Shown here piece by piece: positions 43,243-52,469 of a stretch of 64,000 bases of DNA. The stretch is from a bacterium. GTDB taxonomy: Bacteria > Arandabacterota > Arandabacteria > Arandabacterales > Arandabacteraceae. The translations under genes and the position numbers were made by a program. Below the pieces are notes generated by a model, which was not told the origin of the DNA, ran no database searches, and saw nothing but the letters and a program-made list of their open reading frames with translations. How positions within the stretch are numbered: the first letter of the stretch is position 1; every line of letters starts with the position of its first letter. Where the stretch lies: NCBI GenBank assembly GCA_029933125.1, contig JAOZOU010000006.1:1-64000 (forward strand). The letters are read 5' to 3'.

Positions 43243-44484
43243 TTGAGAAGAATAGGAAAGTTCTTACCTCTTATTGCCCTTTATATTGTGCTCGTTGTGG
43301 TGAGTTCATTCAATATAGGCCGTTCCGATCAGGCAAGGTATGTCTGGTACGCAGAGAATCTTGCAAATGATTTCTTCACAACGAGGCAAGATGTAAATCT
43401 CTGGAGTGGTCCAGGATACCCCCTTCTGCTTTCCCCTTTTGCAGCACTCGGTGGAAGGTGGGCTCATGCCAGATTTCTTAATGTTGCCCTGCTCTTCGGT
43501 GCGGTTGTGTATCTCTACCTGCTACTTAGAGCCTATACAGGTCAGCGAATAGCAATTGTTGGTGCTTATCTTCTGGGGCTCTGGCCTTCCATGCTTGCTT
43601 TTTTGCCACGACTTATGACAGAGATTCCTGCCGTTTTCCTTGTTTGTGCATTCATGTTTCATCTTTCGAGAGCTTGCATTTCGAAGTACCGACTGCGCCT
43701 CCATCTGCTTGTTGGTGCAGCCATGTTAGCCTATCTGATCCACACACGGGTCCTGTTCGCCTATGTGACCGTTGGAGTTGCTTGCATCATAGGTTTAATT
43801 GCAGCAATCAAACGGACTGCTGAACTCAAAAGAGGTCTGATTTTGCTGCTCATCGCCCTTGCCTTCTCTATCCCATATCTCACATATACCTATAGTCTCA
43901 CCCACAAGATCTTTTACTGGGCAACTTCAGGAGGACTATCACTTTACTGGATTTCTTCTCCCTATGAGGGTGATCTAGGCGAATGGCACCAAGCCGGTGA
44001 GGTTCTCACTAAGCCGGAGCTTGAAAGAAATCATGGTTCTTTCTTCAGGAGTCTTGCCAATCTTAGTGAGGTGGAAAGGGATGAAGCCCTAAAGAGAAAG
44101 GCAATTGAGAATATAAAGAGTCATCCAGGGAAGTTCCTCAAGAACTGGTTCGCCAACCTTGGCAGGCTACTCCTCGGATATCCATTTCCTCGCAGGCATC
44201 AGAATCTTGGCACATTCCTATACATGCTTCCTGGCGTTTTTGTAATCGCATTTTCAGCTCTCGCCATTTATCCTACCCTGGTGGGAAGAAGGAGAGTGCC
44301 GGTCGAGATATGGGTCCTTCTTCTTTTTGGGTTAGTGAGCTTCGTCGCAACTTCGCTCCTGAGTGCTTTCGGTCGCCTCTTCCTCCCCATTTTCCCTGTG
44401 GTGATCGTCTGGTGGATGTTTGTTCTCACCAACTGTGTTAGTATAGAATTCCTTAGGACTCCCAAGGGGTTCTGGCCTCACTGA
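43243..44484 (+). CDS. GT-C type membrane glycosyltransferase (PMT/ArnT-like)
   Basis: A 413-residue polytopic protein with about nine to ten membrane helices. The first loop has SDQARYVWYAENLANDFFTTRQD followed by WSGPGYPLLLSPFAALGG (given in parts), matching the acidic, aromatic first loop of GT39/GT83-type dolichyl- or undecaprenyl-phosphate sugar transferases. It would move a lipid-linked sugar onto a glycan, lipid or protein at the outer face of the inner membrane. TTG 43243 is chosen because CGGAGG lies 6 nt upstream; the frame extends to TTG 43204 without a ribosome-binding site. Confidence 0.72.
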   Translation: MRRIGKFLPLIALYIVLVVVSSFNIGRSDQARYVWYAENLANDFFTTRQDVNLWSGPGYPLLLSPFAALGGRWAHARFLNVALLFGAVVYLYLLLRAYTGQRIAIVGAYLLGLWPSMLAFLPRLMTEIPAVFLVCAFMFHLSRACISKYRLRLHLLVGAAMLAYLIHTRVLFAYVTVGVACIIGLIAAIKRTAELKRGLILLLIALAFSIPYLTYTYSLTHKIFYWATSGGLSLYWISSPYEGDLGEWHQAGEVLTKPELERNHGSFFRSLANLSEVERDEALKRKAIENIKSHPGKFLKNWFANLGRLLLGYPFPRRHQNLGTFLYMLPGVFVIAFSALAIYPTLVGRRRVPVEIWVLLLFGLVSFVATSLLSAFGRLFLPIFPVVIVWWMFVLTNCVSIEFLRTPKGFWPH

Positions 44485-44691
44485 GGCTGATTTGATTTTC
44501 ATCCAACTTTGCCTTGCCGGCTTGTGCTATTTCAAATCCGAGAAGACTCGGGGATATGCTTTGCTGGGTGTGGTGGAAGCAACTTGCCTCACCTATCTCC
44601 TTGGGATTTCAGGGTGAACATTAGAGGCTTGGGATTTCCAACCCCTGCCACAGGACGGAGCTTCGCTCAGACTGTGAGGATTTGCGGTTTC

Positions 44692-45261
44692 TCAGGACAG
44701 ACCGCGGGGTTTGCAGATTATCTCGAGGATGCGTGTGTCAAAGAAGTTGTGAGTATTGGAGGCTTTTATGACAATGGCAGTATCTGCCCCGCTGGCAGTC
44801 CCGGCAATAGCTATTACCTCCGAGCCACTCCTTAGAAGTCCTGCATCGGTTGCCATGCATGTAATCTCGCATGCTACCTTCACACCTTGCCCGAAAATTC
44901 TGAGTACATTTGCAATAATCTCATCTATCTGGATTGCACCAAATCTGTTGCGCACAGCCCTGCCCAGCATGCCGAAGGCGTGGCCCGTGAATAGGACTTT
45001 TCCACCCATTTTTTCAATCTCCGCTTTTCTGCGTCTGGACATGGCAACCGCGTTGGGTTTCTCAAAGCCGTAGACTCCTCCGACCACGACAATGTTGAAT
45101 CCGTCAAATATTCGGCAGGCTCTGATACCGGTCAGGCCAGTGTATGAAGCCACCACTATGTCCCTGATATTGAGATCTCCCGCACGCCTTCTTGCTAGCT
45201 CGAGTGTTTGCATAGTATTACGCTTGCCAGGGCTGGGAAAGTAGATTGTTTCCGCCTTCAT
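44692..45261 (-). CDS. Pyruvate kinase C-terminal-domain-like protein
   Basis: A 189-residue stand-alone protein with the fold pattern of the pyruvate kinase alpha/beta C-terminal domain: FPSPGKRNTMQTLELARRRA, DIVVASYTGLTGIRA, NIVVVGGVYGF, MGGKVLFTGHAFGML and EVIAIAGTASGADTAIVIKA. Such single-domain proteins occur in archaea and anaerobic bacteria and have no assigned reaction; the conserved Gly-rich loops suggest phosphate or nucleotide binding. ATG 45261 starts 24 bp after a repeat half-element. It lies downstream of the threonine dehydrogenase gene on the same strand. Confidence 0.75.
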   Translation of the reverse strand: MKAETIYFPSPGKRNTMQTLELARRRAGDLNIRDIVVASYTGLTGIRACRIFDGFNIVVVGGVYGFEKPNAVAMSRRRKAEIEKMGGKVLFTGHAFGMLGRAVRNRFGAIQIDEIIANVLRIFGQGVKVACEITCMATDAGLLRSGSEVIAIAGTASGADTAIVIKASNTHNFFDTRILEIICKPRGLS

Positions 45262-45284
45262 ATTGAAGGTGCCCCCCCTGTCGA

Positions 45285-45337
45285 TTTTTAGCTCCGACCC
45301 CAGAATGGGCGATTTGCCGATTTTTAGCTCCGACCCC
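45285..45337. repeat. Two direct half-copies of the dispersed palindrome arm (copy C)
   Basis: TTTTTAGCTCCGACCCC occurs at 45285-45301 and again at 45321-45337, a 36-bp direct repeat (each preceded by CGA). They match the right arm of copies A and B. No opposite arm is present, so this looks like a deleted or rearranged element. The TAA stop of the threonine dehydrogenase gene (45324-45326) lies in the second copy, again giving Gly-Arg-Ser-stop. Confidence 0.9.
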
Positions 45338-46292
45338 GCTTGGCTTTGAGGTGTTTGATCATGTCTTCGGTCATTGAGGCGAGGTCCCACTTGGGTTGCC
45401 AGCCCCATTCCTCACGCGCAGCTGAATCATCAATAGAATTAGGCCAGGAATCGGCAATCTCCTGGCGGAAATCGGGTTCATATGTGATTTCGAATTCAGG
45501 AATATGCTTCTTTATCTCAGCTGCAAGTTGAGCAGGAGTGAAGCTCATTGCCGCGACATTAAAGTCGCAGTGGTGCTTGAGCTTGGAGAAATCTGCCTCA
45601 GCCAGCCTGATCGTGGCTTCGATGCAGTCAGGCATGTACATCATGGGTAGCATCGTATCTTCCCGCAGAAAGCACTTATAGCGACGCTTGTCGATCGCCT
45701 CATAGAAGATCTCAACAGCATAATCGGTTGTGCCACCACCAGGTAAGGTTTCGTGGGAGATGATGCCAGGATAGCGAAGACCTCGGACATCGAGCCCAAA
45801 CCGGCGGACATAGTAGTCACCGAGAAGTTCGCCAGCAACCTTAGTGACACCATACATGGTCGTAGGCTTAAGCACAGTCTCCTGGGGGGTATTATCCAGC
45901 GGCACACCCGGACCCCATACCGCGATTGAGCTCGGAATAATTATGCGAGCCATTTCATATCTGAGACCAAGCTCAAGGATATTGATCGTACCATCGATGT
46001 TGACCTTCCAGCAGAGCTGAGGATTCTGCTCGCCTTTGGCAGAAAGGATTGCAGCCATGTGATAGACGGTATCGATATCATATTTCCTCACTATTTCCTC
46101 GACGGTTTCAATCTTTGTGACGTCGATGAAGTGGAAAGGACCGGAGTTACGAAGCTTCTCTGAGGGTTGTGTCTTGCGTCCTGTAGCAATCACATTTTCA
46201 GCTCCATAACGTTGCCTGAGCTCCATCGTGAGTTCTGAGCCTATCTGACCGACTGAACCCGTTACCAGGATCTTTTTCATCTCTTTTTTCAA
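45324..46292 (-). CDS. L-threonine 3-dehydrogenase, short-chain (epimerase-like) type
   Basis: A 322-residue SDR enzyme. The NAD site is ILVTGSVGQIGSELT, followed by GAENVIATGRK, the catalytic YGVTK (Tyr-xxx-Lys) and family-typical LRYPGIISHETLPGGGTTDYAV (described in part). These features mark the epimerase-like threonine dehydrogenase, which oxidises L-threonine to 2-amino-3-ketobutyrate in the cytoplasm. The usual partner, 2-amino-3-ketobutyrate CoA ligase, is not in the window. TTG 46292 has GGGGGAAGG 5 nt upstream; ATG 46280 (MKKILVTG) is the conservative alternative. The C-terminal GRS and stop come from the repeat. Confidence 0.85.
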   Translation of the reverse strand: MKKEMKKILVTGSVGQIGSELTMELRQRYGAENVIATGRKTQPSEKLRNSGPFHFIDVTKIETVEEIVRKYDIDTVYHMAAILSAKGEQNPQLCWKVNIDGTINILELGLRYEMARIIIPSSIAVWGPGVPLDNTPQETVLKPTTMYGVTKVAGELLGDYYVRRFGLDVRGLRYPGIISHETLPGGGTTDYAVEIFYEAIDKRRYKCFLREDTMLPMMYMPDCIEATIRLAEADFSKLKHHCDFNVAAMSFTPAQLAAEIKKHIPEFEITYEPDFRQEIADSWPNSIDDSAAREEWGWQPKWDLASMTEDMIKHLKAKRGRS

Positions 46293-46473
46293 CTTAACCT
46301 TCCCCCTTCTTTGGATATTTCGTTGCAAGAGCGATCCCATGCATTTTACCCCTCTGCCCTCTGTGGGTCAAGCAAACACACATGCTCGCCAGCGTGAGGA
46401 GTTGGCCTGGACACCCCTGTCATCGTTGGTGTATGCTGTCAGGGACAAATCTTCCAAGAGAGGTGAAGCCGTT

Positions 46474-46776
46474 ATGAAGGTCATTGCTGACGTTGGTATT
46501 GTGCCAATTGGGGTTGGGGTGTCGCTTTCAAGATATGTTGCAGAATGTGAGCGCATCTTTAAGGAGGCAGGTTTGAAGACCCGCTTGCATGCCTATGGGA
46601 CAAACCTTGAAGGTGATTGGGAGACCGTATTTGCAGCCATAAGGCGTTGTCATGAGGTTCTCCACGATATGGGGGTTCCGAGGATTTCAACAGTGATAAA
46701 AGTTGGAACCCGCAGCGATCGTGACCAGACGATGAATGACAAAGTTGCAAGTGTGGAGGAAAAGCTCGTGGTCTGA
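46474..46776 (+). CDS. MTH1187/UPF0045-family thiamine-binding-like protein
   Basis: A 100-residue ferredoxin-fold protein: VIADVGIVPIGVGVSLSRYV, LKTRLHAYGTNLEGDWETVF and RISTVIKVGTRSDR. The family forms tetramers and has been linked to binding thiamine or related compounds. ATG 46474 is chosen because the family starts here and AGAGGTG precedes it; the longer open frame to 46339 has no such match. It is divergent from the threonine dehydrogenase gene. Confidence 0.85.
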   Translation: MKVIADVGIVPIGVGVSLSRYVAECERIFKEAGLKTRLHAYGTNLEGDWETVFAAIRRCHEVLHDMGVPRISTVIKVGTRSDRDQTMNDKVASVEEKLVV

Positions 46777-47007
46777 GTCCGCCTCGTTCTCATGGCGATC
46801 TATGAAGTGATAAGCCCTTTGGGATGCAAAGCGAATTCTCGGGATTTTGCTGACGCATGATTTTCAATGCCAGTCGCGAGATCTGAGTTAGGCCAGGGAA
46901 TGAGTATCAGATGCAGGCATAAGCTTGGAAGTCGGCGCTGGAGACGATTGGGGATTCTTCTCAGTCTCTGCTCTTGATTGCTTCTATGATCCTCAAGGAG
47001 GTGTGGG

Positions 47008-49254
47008 ATGATATCTAACAGACGGGAGCGCGATAAGAGATGTGCTGAGGTTCCCGATCTCGGCTTCGGAGGATTGCGAGGATTAGCGGTGAAATCGATC
47101 TTGATCGCTGTCATCGCCACAGCGCTAGCGGTTTTCACTGAGACTTGTATGGCTGACGAAGGCATGTGGCTACCCTACAGTCTTCCCGACTCTCTTATCA
47201 GCTATATGCAAAGCCGAGGCTGTAGTCTCAGTCAGCAGGATATTTTCAATTCGGATGGCACTGGCGTGGCCAATGCGGTTGTGAGCGTTGGTGCAACTGG
47301 TTCCTTTGTCTCCCCCTTGGGACTCATCCTCACGAATCACCACGTTGCGTTCGGAGCAGTTCAGCGAATAAGCACTCCGGAGCACAATTACATTGAAGAT
47401 GGTTTTCTTGCAAGGACGCGTGAGGAAGAGGTTGAAGCCCCAGGCTATATTGTCTATGTACTCGAAGAAAGCAAGGATGTAACCAGCCGAGTTCTCGCCG
47501 CTGTCAAACCAGGTATGGATCCTTTCAAGCGCCATGAGGCTATAGAGCGAGCGATAAAGCAAATTGTGAGCGAGGCTGAATCTGGGAAAAATGTATATTG
47601 TGAAGTGAATGCATTCTACGGAGGAGCAAGATATCGGCTTGATAGGTACCTGAAAATCCCCGACGTGAGGGTTGTATATGTTCCTTCGAGATCGATTGGA
47701 GAGTACGGTGGTGATATCGATAACTGGATGTGGCCGAGACACACAGGCGATTTCTCATTTCTGCGTGCCTATGTTGCACCAGATGGCTCACCAGGAAAGT
47801 ACTCGCCCAACAATGTACCCTACCACCCTAAATCCTACCTCAAGATAAATCTGCAGGGACTTAGCGAAGGTGATTTCTCATTTATCATAGGCTTTCCTGG
47901 AAGGACACACAGGTATCTTAGTTCATATGGGTTGGCGTATTTCGAGGATTTTGTCTATCCCGAGAGAATACGTCTCTATAAGCAGACGCTGGCAATACTC
48001 GATGAGATCTCATCCCGTGATGCGGTGGCAAAGGTGCGTGTTGCCTCCATGGTGAAGGCTATCAACAACAGGCTAAAGAACAATCAGGGAATGCTCGACG
48101 GTTTCAGGCGATTTGATCTGGTTGCCTATCAGAAACAGCGTGAGGAGCTCCTTACCAAGAAGTTTGCCAATGATCCTGAAAGAGCTGCGCATCTTAAGCG
48201 TCTGCTTGAAGAATTTGCAAGCCTCTATGGTGAGCGGAAGCGCTTGGGGCTCAAAGACCTTCTGCTTGAACAGATGCTTACACGCTGGACACTTCTTGGC
48301 CAAGCCATGCTGCTCTACAAGTGGAGCATTGAAAGGCAAAAGCCCGATATGGAACGGGATCCAGACTTTATGAATCGCAGGATCCCAGATCTCAAACGCT
48401 ATCTGCGTGTCTTCCAGATGGGATATCATGAAGCGAGTGATAAAGCGATTCTCAAGATGTTTCTCCTTGAGCTCATGAAACTGCCCGAGCCTTTGCAGAT
48501 TGACTTTCTCAAGCAGTGCTTCGGAGATCTCGAGCAGCCTGAACTGGGCGGAGCGATTGATGCCTTCCTAGATAGTCTTTATGCTGAAACCCAAGTCGAT
48601 GAGCTAACTAAGCGCATGGCGATGTTTGACCAAAGTCAGGATCAGCTTCTCAGGGCTAAGGATCCATTTATAGACCTCGCCGCTCAGTTCTATCCTGAAA
48701 ATGAGGAGCGAATCAAACGCGACAAATCCTATGATGGTAAATTGAGCATGATCGTGCCAGAGTGGCTAAATCTGATCTCAGGCAGCAAGCTCGATAAGCT
48801 TTATCCTGATGCGAATGGAACCATGCGTCTCAACTGTGGGATTGTTAAAGGATATTCACCAAAGGATGCAGTTTACTATGAACCCTTTACAACTCTCCGG
48901 GGTGTAGTGGAGAAGCATACGGGTGTTCCACCCTTTAACTGTCCAAAGAGGCTTCTCGATGCCATTGCAAGCAGCAACTACGATCCCTATCTTTCTCAAG
49001 ACGTAGGAAGCGTTCCCGTAGATTTCCTTACGACGCATGATTCGACTGGAGGCAATTCAGGTAGTCCTGTTCTAAATGCAAATGGTGAGCTTGTTGGCTG
49101 CCTCTTCGACGGTAACTACGAAGCCATGACAAGCGATTTTCGTTTCGAGCCTGATCTCACACGTTCTATAAGTGTCGATATAAGGTATATCTTGTTCATT
49201 GCTGACCACGTTGACAGTGCCTACAATGTGCTCGAGGAGCTCGGGCTGAAGTAG
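47008..49254 (+). CDS. S46-family dipeptidyl peptidase (DPP7-like)
   Basis: A 748-residue exported serine peptidase. The N-terminal hydrophobic segment lies at about 28-48 after a long basic leader. The mature part begins EGMWLPYSLP. The catalytic motifs are LTNHHVAFG (His111/112), an Asp around GEYGGDIDNWMWPRH, and GGNSGSPVLNANGELVG with Ser684. In S46 enzymes the residue in FDxN after the serine decides specificity: Gly in DPP7 and Arg in DPP11. Here it is FDGNYE, so a hydrophobic or broad P1 preference is expected. AAGGAGG lies 6 nt before ATG 47008. It probably supplies dipeptides from oligopeptides in the periplasm. Confidence 0.9.
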   Translation: MISNRRERDKRCAEVPDLGFGGLRGLAVKSILIAVIATALAVFTETCMADEGMWLPYSLPDSLISYMQSRGCSLSQQDIFNSDGTGVANAVVSVGATGSFVSPLGLILTNHHVAFGAVQRISTPEHNYIEDGFLARTREEEVEAPGYIVYVLEESKDVTSRVLAAVKPGMDPFKRHEAIERAIKQIVSEAESGKNVYCEVNAFYGGARYRLDRYLKIPDVRVVYVPSRSIGEYGGDIDNWMWPRHTGDFSFLRAYVAPDGSPGKYSPNNVPYHPKSYLKINLQGLSEGDFSFIIGFPGRTHRYLSSYGLAYFEDFVYPERIRLYKQTLAILDEISSRDAVAKVRVASMVKAINNRLKNNQGMLDGFRRFDLVAYQKQREELLTKKFANDPERAAHLKRLLEEFASLYGERKRLGLKDLLLEQMLTRWTLLGQAMLLYKWSIERQKPDMERDPDFMNRRIPDLKRYLRVFQMGYHEASDKAILKMFLLELMKLPEPLQIDFLKQCFGDLEQPELGGAIDAFLDSLYAETQVDELTKRMAMFDQSQDQLLRAKDPFIDLAAQFYPENEERIKRDKSYDGKLSMIVPEWLNLISGSKLDKLYPDANGTMRLNCGIVKGYSPKDAVYYEPFTTLRGVVEKHTGVPPFNCPKRLLDAIASSNYDPYLSQDVGSVPVDFLTTHDSTGGNSGSPVLNANGELVGCLFDGNYEAMTSDFRFEPDLTRSISVDIRYILFIADHVDSAYNVLEELGLK

Positions 49255-49255
49255 G

Positions 49256-50686
49256 TTAGTAGTTCATGGTAAGGAATCTGCCAACAGCTGCAAGATACTT
49301 CTTGGCGAACCTCACAGGCTGTGTGGAGTACGTAGCAACCATTGTAGCCAGCGGAGGTGCAACCAGGCGGGGTATCGCTGGTAGGACGCGCATGACATAT
49401 TCAAAATTCTGAATAGCCTTACGCGGTCTTCCGTAAAACTCGCTGTAAGCCCTCAGGAAAAGTCGCCTGAGCGCACCTGATGATATGTGATCAAGCCTGA
49501 TCGTTGGATACATGCCTGAGTAGAGGTCCCAGTTGCGACTCAAGAGCCTATCTTCAACCTGATTGAAGAGGCGCGTGCCAGGATAGGGTGTGAGAATAGA
49601 AAACTGAGCACGCTTTGGATCTAGCCTCTTGGCGAAGTTGATCGTCTGCCGCACCATTTCGGGTGTCTCGTGGAGCTCGCCCAGGATAAATGCCCCTGTG
49701 ACATTGACCTTATTTGCCTTGAGGATCTCCATAGCTTTCAATGCATCTTCAATTGTTGCCTTCTTGCCATACTTATCTAGTGTCTCCTGTGTGCCACTTT
49801 CAAAACCAATAAAGGTCCACGAGAAACCACTGCGCGCCATTGTGCGTACCATCTCGGGATGCTTAACAATTGTATCTACACGGGTCATTGCAGCCCAGAT
49901 CAGGTCCCAACCCCTTTTGAGAATTTCCTCAGAGATCGCAATTGCACGGGATGGATCAAGGGTGAAGTTGTCATCCACAAATGAAATAGCGCGATAGCCA
50001 TACTTTTCGTAAAGAACTTCGACTTCTGCGATCACGTTGTCAACAGATCTTGCTCTCCACTTCACGCCTGAGAATTGAGAAGCCGAGCAGAATTCACAGT
50101 TAAACGGACATCCTCGTGATGTTGTTAGCGTAGTCATTAATCTACCGTTCATCTTCTCGTTGTAGCGTTCAAGACTGAGAAGATCTCGCGCAGGGAAAGG
50201 AAGCGAGTCAAGGTCTGCAATGAAAGGAGCATCAGGTGTACGCTTAAAGACACCTCCATCACGATACGAGACACCACGCACCTCATCGAATGGGATGCTT
50301 CCAGCAAGGTATTCGACAAGCGTGCGAAATGAGTACTCACCTTCGTTCCTGACGACATAATCGATGTAGCCTGTTGCGAGGGCTTCCTTATCCAGGAAGC
50401 TTACATGTGGACCACCAACGACGACGGTTGTATTTTGAGCTTTTGCAACCTCAGCAATGCGAAAAGCCTTAAGGCAACGGGTGGTGTCAACAGAGATACC
50501 CACTATGTCATAGTTACGGTAAGGAAATTTGCGCCAATCGGTCTTGGCAACATTGAAATCGACGATTTCTACTTCAAAATCATCCTTTACGACTGCAGCA
50601 ATGTAGGCAAGCCCAAGTGGTGGACGGCTTATGCCCAGGATTCCATAGGAAAATCCAACTGGTGGATTTGCGAGCAAAATGCGCAT
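49256..50686 (-). CDS. B12-binding radical SAM protein
   Basis: A 476-residue enzyme. The cobalamin-binding Rossmann domain (1-140: ILLANPPVG, VGGPHVSF) is followed by a radical SAM barrel with TTSRGCPFNCEFCS, the CxxxCxxC that holds the 4Fe-4S cluster, then GFESGTQETLDKYGK and FSILTPYPGT. The layout is that of the BchE-like group that methylates or cyclises unactivated carbons; the substrate is unknown. It is convergent with the S46 peptidase gene, with a single base between stops. Confidence 0.85.
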   Translation of the reverse strand: MRILLANPPVGFSYGILGISRPPLGLAYIAAVVKDDFEVEIVDFNVAKTDWRKFPYRNYDIVGISVDTTRCLKAFRIAEVAKAQNTTVVVGGPHVSFLDKEALATGYIDYVVRNEGEYSFRTLVEYLAGSIPFDEVRGVSYRDGGVFKRTPDAPFIADLDSLPFPARDLLSLERYNEKMNGRLMTTLTTSRGCPFNCEFCSASQFSGVKWRARSVDNVIAEVEVLYEKYGYRAISFVDDNFTLDPSRAIAISEEILKRGWDLIWAAMTRVDTIVKHPEMVRTMARSGFSWTFIGFESGTQETLDKYGKKATIEDALKAMEILKANKVNVTGAFILGELHETPEMVRQTINFAKRLDPKRAQFSILTPYPGTRLFNQVEDRLLSRNWDLYSGMYPTIRLDHISSGALRRLFLRAYSEFYGRPRKAIQNFEYVMRVLPAIPRLVAPPLATMVATYSTQPVRFAKKYLAAVGRFLTMNY

Positions 50687-51190
50687 GATTCCAATGTTCC
50701 CTCACAGTCTGTGTTAAAAGATAAATGTCTTGGAGCTCAAGGGCTTCTGGTAGCCCTGCGATCCTTCGAGCCTGTGCCACACTATTCTCATCCGTGGAGA
50801 CAATACCAGTCCGCCTTCTGAGTGTCAACAATTCAATTGCCAGGTGAGCCTTCTTTAAGTTGTCGTCGGGGTTCAGGCAATCGACGGAGGTAGCTTGCGT
50901 CGCTCGCCGTGGGCCTTGAAGAGTAAGGCATTGCCAGGATTGATACTGCTAACTGAATTCTGTAGAAATTCTTGCTCGTAGCGAAAAATCTTTCTCACTC
51001 AGGTCAAGTTTGGGATTGCCTGTGCCATAGGTATAGGTTTGAGTCCAAATCTAAGGTTGCAGTTGAGTGGTTACGAACGAGAGCCACGGATAGGACTTCT
51101 CAAGGAACTGGGCAAGATGTGGCTGGTCATTCTAACTCAAGCCCAAGAGCAAGGAGCAGGGGGGCATCGATGCCCCCCTTGGCAGAGCCA
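50687..51190. other. 504-bp intergenic region
   Basis: No gene or promoter was identified with confidence. Open frames in this stretch have no family motif. It ends with the palindrome at 51159-51178 just after the stop of the minus-strand secreted-protein gene. Confidence 0.4.
51159..51178 (-). terminator. Perfect 20-bp palindrome after the secreted DOMON/CBM9-like gene
   Basis: GGGGGGCATC followed by GATGCCCCCC is a perfect palindrome, 12 bp beyond the stop codon on the minus strand. A strong hairpin is expected only if a few central bases form the loop. The following T-tract is weak, so termination is plausible rather than certain. Confidence 0.5.
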
Positions 51191-51901
51191 CTATCTATAG
51201 AGCTGCTTAATACCGCCCCAGGTTGTTGTCTCTGTAGCACTAGGACCGAAGAGCTCAATGCAGTGGTAGCATCCGATAAGCACTGGCTCGTTTATATCCC
51301 AGATGGTTCCACTTGGAGTGCTCAGCTGGAGATCGTCATTGTAGCTTAAGTCTAGCGGACCCTTTGTAGTACCTTCCTGAGTAACCCAGAGCTCGAGGAA
51401 GACCTGGCTGTAGATAGTGCAGTCGATCCCCATGAGATCATAAGGAAGCGCGATCTCATCAAAGCCGGTATTCACGACCCAGTTGAGGATATTGGGAGTT
51501 CGATCCCAGTCAGTCCCATTCCAGACACACCACTCGTTCCACTCGGAATCAATGTTGATGTAAGCAATAAAGTGAGGCAAGCAGGTTCCCTGGAAACCAA
51601 TCTGGTGAGCCCAGGGATCGGTTGCACCACCAGCTAGATCAGGAAACATGATAGCGATACCAATCTGAACGCCCGTCCAGCCATCCTGATCATGTTCATA
51701 GCCGATGTAAAGGGCATTGGCGTCATAGGTGACATAGATATTGCCCATGTCTATCGGTGTAAATTCGGTGTCCCCGCCATCAGCGTCAATCAAAGCATCA
51801 GGTGGAAAGTCGTTAACTCCGTCAATTACGACGGTGGACGCCCAGCCCATGCCTGCTGCAAACACCAGAGCTGCAGCCAGTACACAAACTTTAGCAAACA
51901 T
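51191..51901 (-). CDS. Secreted CBM9/DOMON-like protein
   Basis: A 236-residue exported protein. Signal peptide at 1-21 (VCVLAAALVFAAGMGWA). The rest is a single beta-sandwich: VVIDGVNDFPPDALID, DMGNIYVTYDANALYIGYEHD and a late IALPYDLMG, which matches the CBM9/DOMON-type domain seen in the large GH57-like protein. It may bind sugars or haem-like ligands. It lacks the FlgD-like C-terminus. AAGGAGGG precedes ATG 51901, and a promoter with an overlapping palindrome lies upstream. Confidence 0.72.
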   Translation of the reverse strand: MFAKVCVLAAALVFAAGMGWASTVVIDGVNDFPPDALIDADGGDTEFTPIDMGNIYVTYDANALYIGYEHDQDGWTGVQIGIAIMFPDLAGGATDPWAHQIGFQGTCLPHFIAYINIDSEWNEWCVWNGTDWDRTPNILNWVVNTGFDEIALPYDLMGIDCTIYSQVFLELWVTQEGTTKGPLDLSYNDDLQLSTPSGTIWDINEPVLIGCYHCIELFGPSATETTTWGGIKQLYR

Positions 51902-51987
51902 TTTCCTTTATCCCTCCTTTCGCATGATCTCTTCAGTTCTGACAAGCCTAGGATCAGCTTGTACCTAGACCCTCTCTCGACTCGCTG

Positions 51988-52018
51988 CTAGTGTACCACA
52001 CACTAGCGTCGGTTTCAA
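51988..52018 (-). promoter_or_regulatory. Promoter with overlapping operator-like palindrome
   Basis: On the minus strand, TTGAAA (52013-52018), a 17-bp spacer and TACACT (51990-51995). A perfect inverted repeat CTAGTGT (51988-51994)-ACCAC-ACACTAG (52000-52006) covers the -10 box, the usual place for a repressor site. The regulator is unknown. Confidence 0.52.
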
Positions 52019-52469
52019 GCTCATAACGCGTAAGAGATTTCTGGAAAGATTACATACGAAGTTACCAATTGCTCGATTGTTATTCTCTTTTGCCTTCACC
52101 TTGCTGAAGTAAAACAGAGCAAGCGAGCCACACTGTCTCACTAACTTGCATCAGCTTGTTGCGTATATTCCCTTCAAATGGTTCAAGATCCCTGTTATCG
52201 ACTGCCGCCATCGAAGCTACAGGATGATTCGCAGCAATCTCTCCTCCTTGCCCTATCTCGTCAACAAAGCTGCACGGAAGCATAATTCCAATCTTAGGCT
52301 ATGCAAGAGGTGCCCTGTGAGCATAGGAGGGATTGCAGACTCCGAGAATTAGCTATCTTCTGAAGTCCAGCATGAGTTTTTCGCTCGAGAGTTGCCTGCA
52401 CATCATTAGCTATCAAATGGACGGGGCAACCTGCCGATAACATTGTTAACGCACCATTGGAGGCTACAG
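52019..52469. other. Intergenic region before the STAS/kinase gene
   Basis: No convincing gene. A minus-strand open frame at 52080-52283 reads like protein in part (GQGGEIAANHPVASMAAVDN) but has no ribosome-binding site, no neighbouring support and no recognised family; it could be a gene remnant. Confidence 0.35.

Noticed and set aside
44509-44835. Plus-strand open frame opposite the pyruvate-kinase-C-like gene
   Set aside because: Its second half is antisense to a gene with clear family motifs, and its first half has no ribosome-binding site.
52080-52283. Minus-strand open frame with partly protein-like sequence
   Set aside because: No ribosome-binding site, no family match I can name, and no continuation upstream. 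Kept only as a possible remnant.
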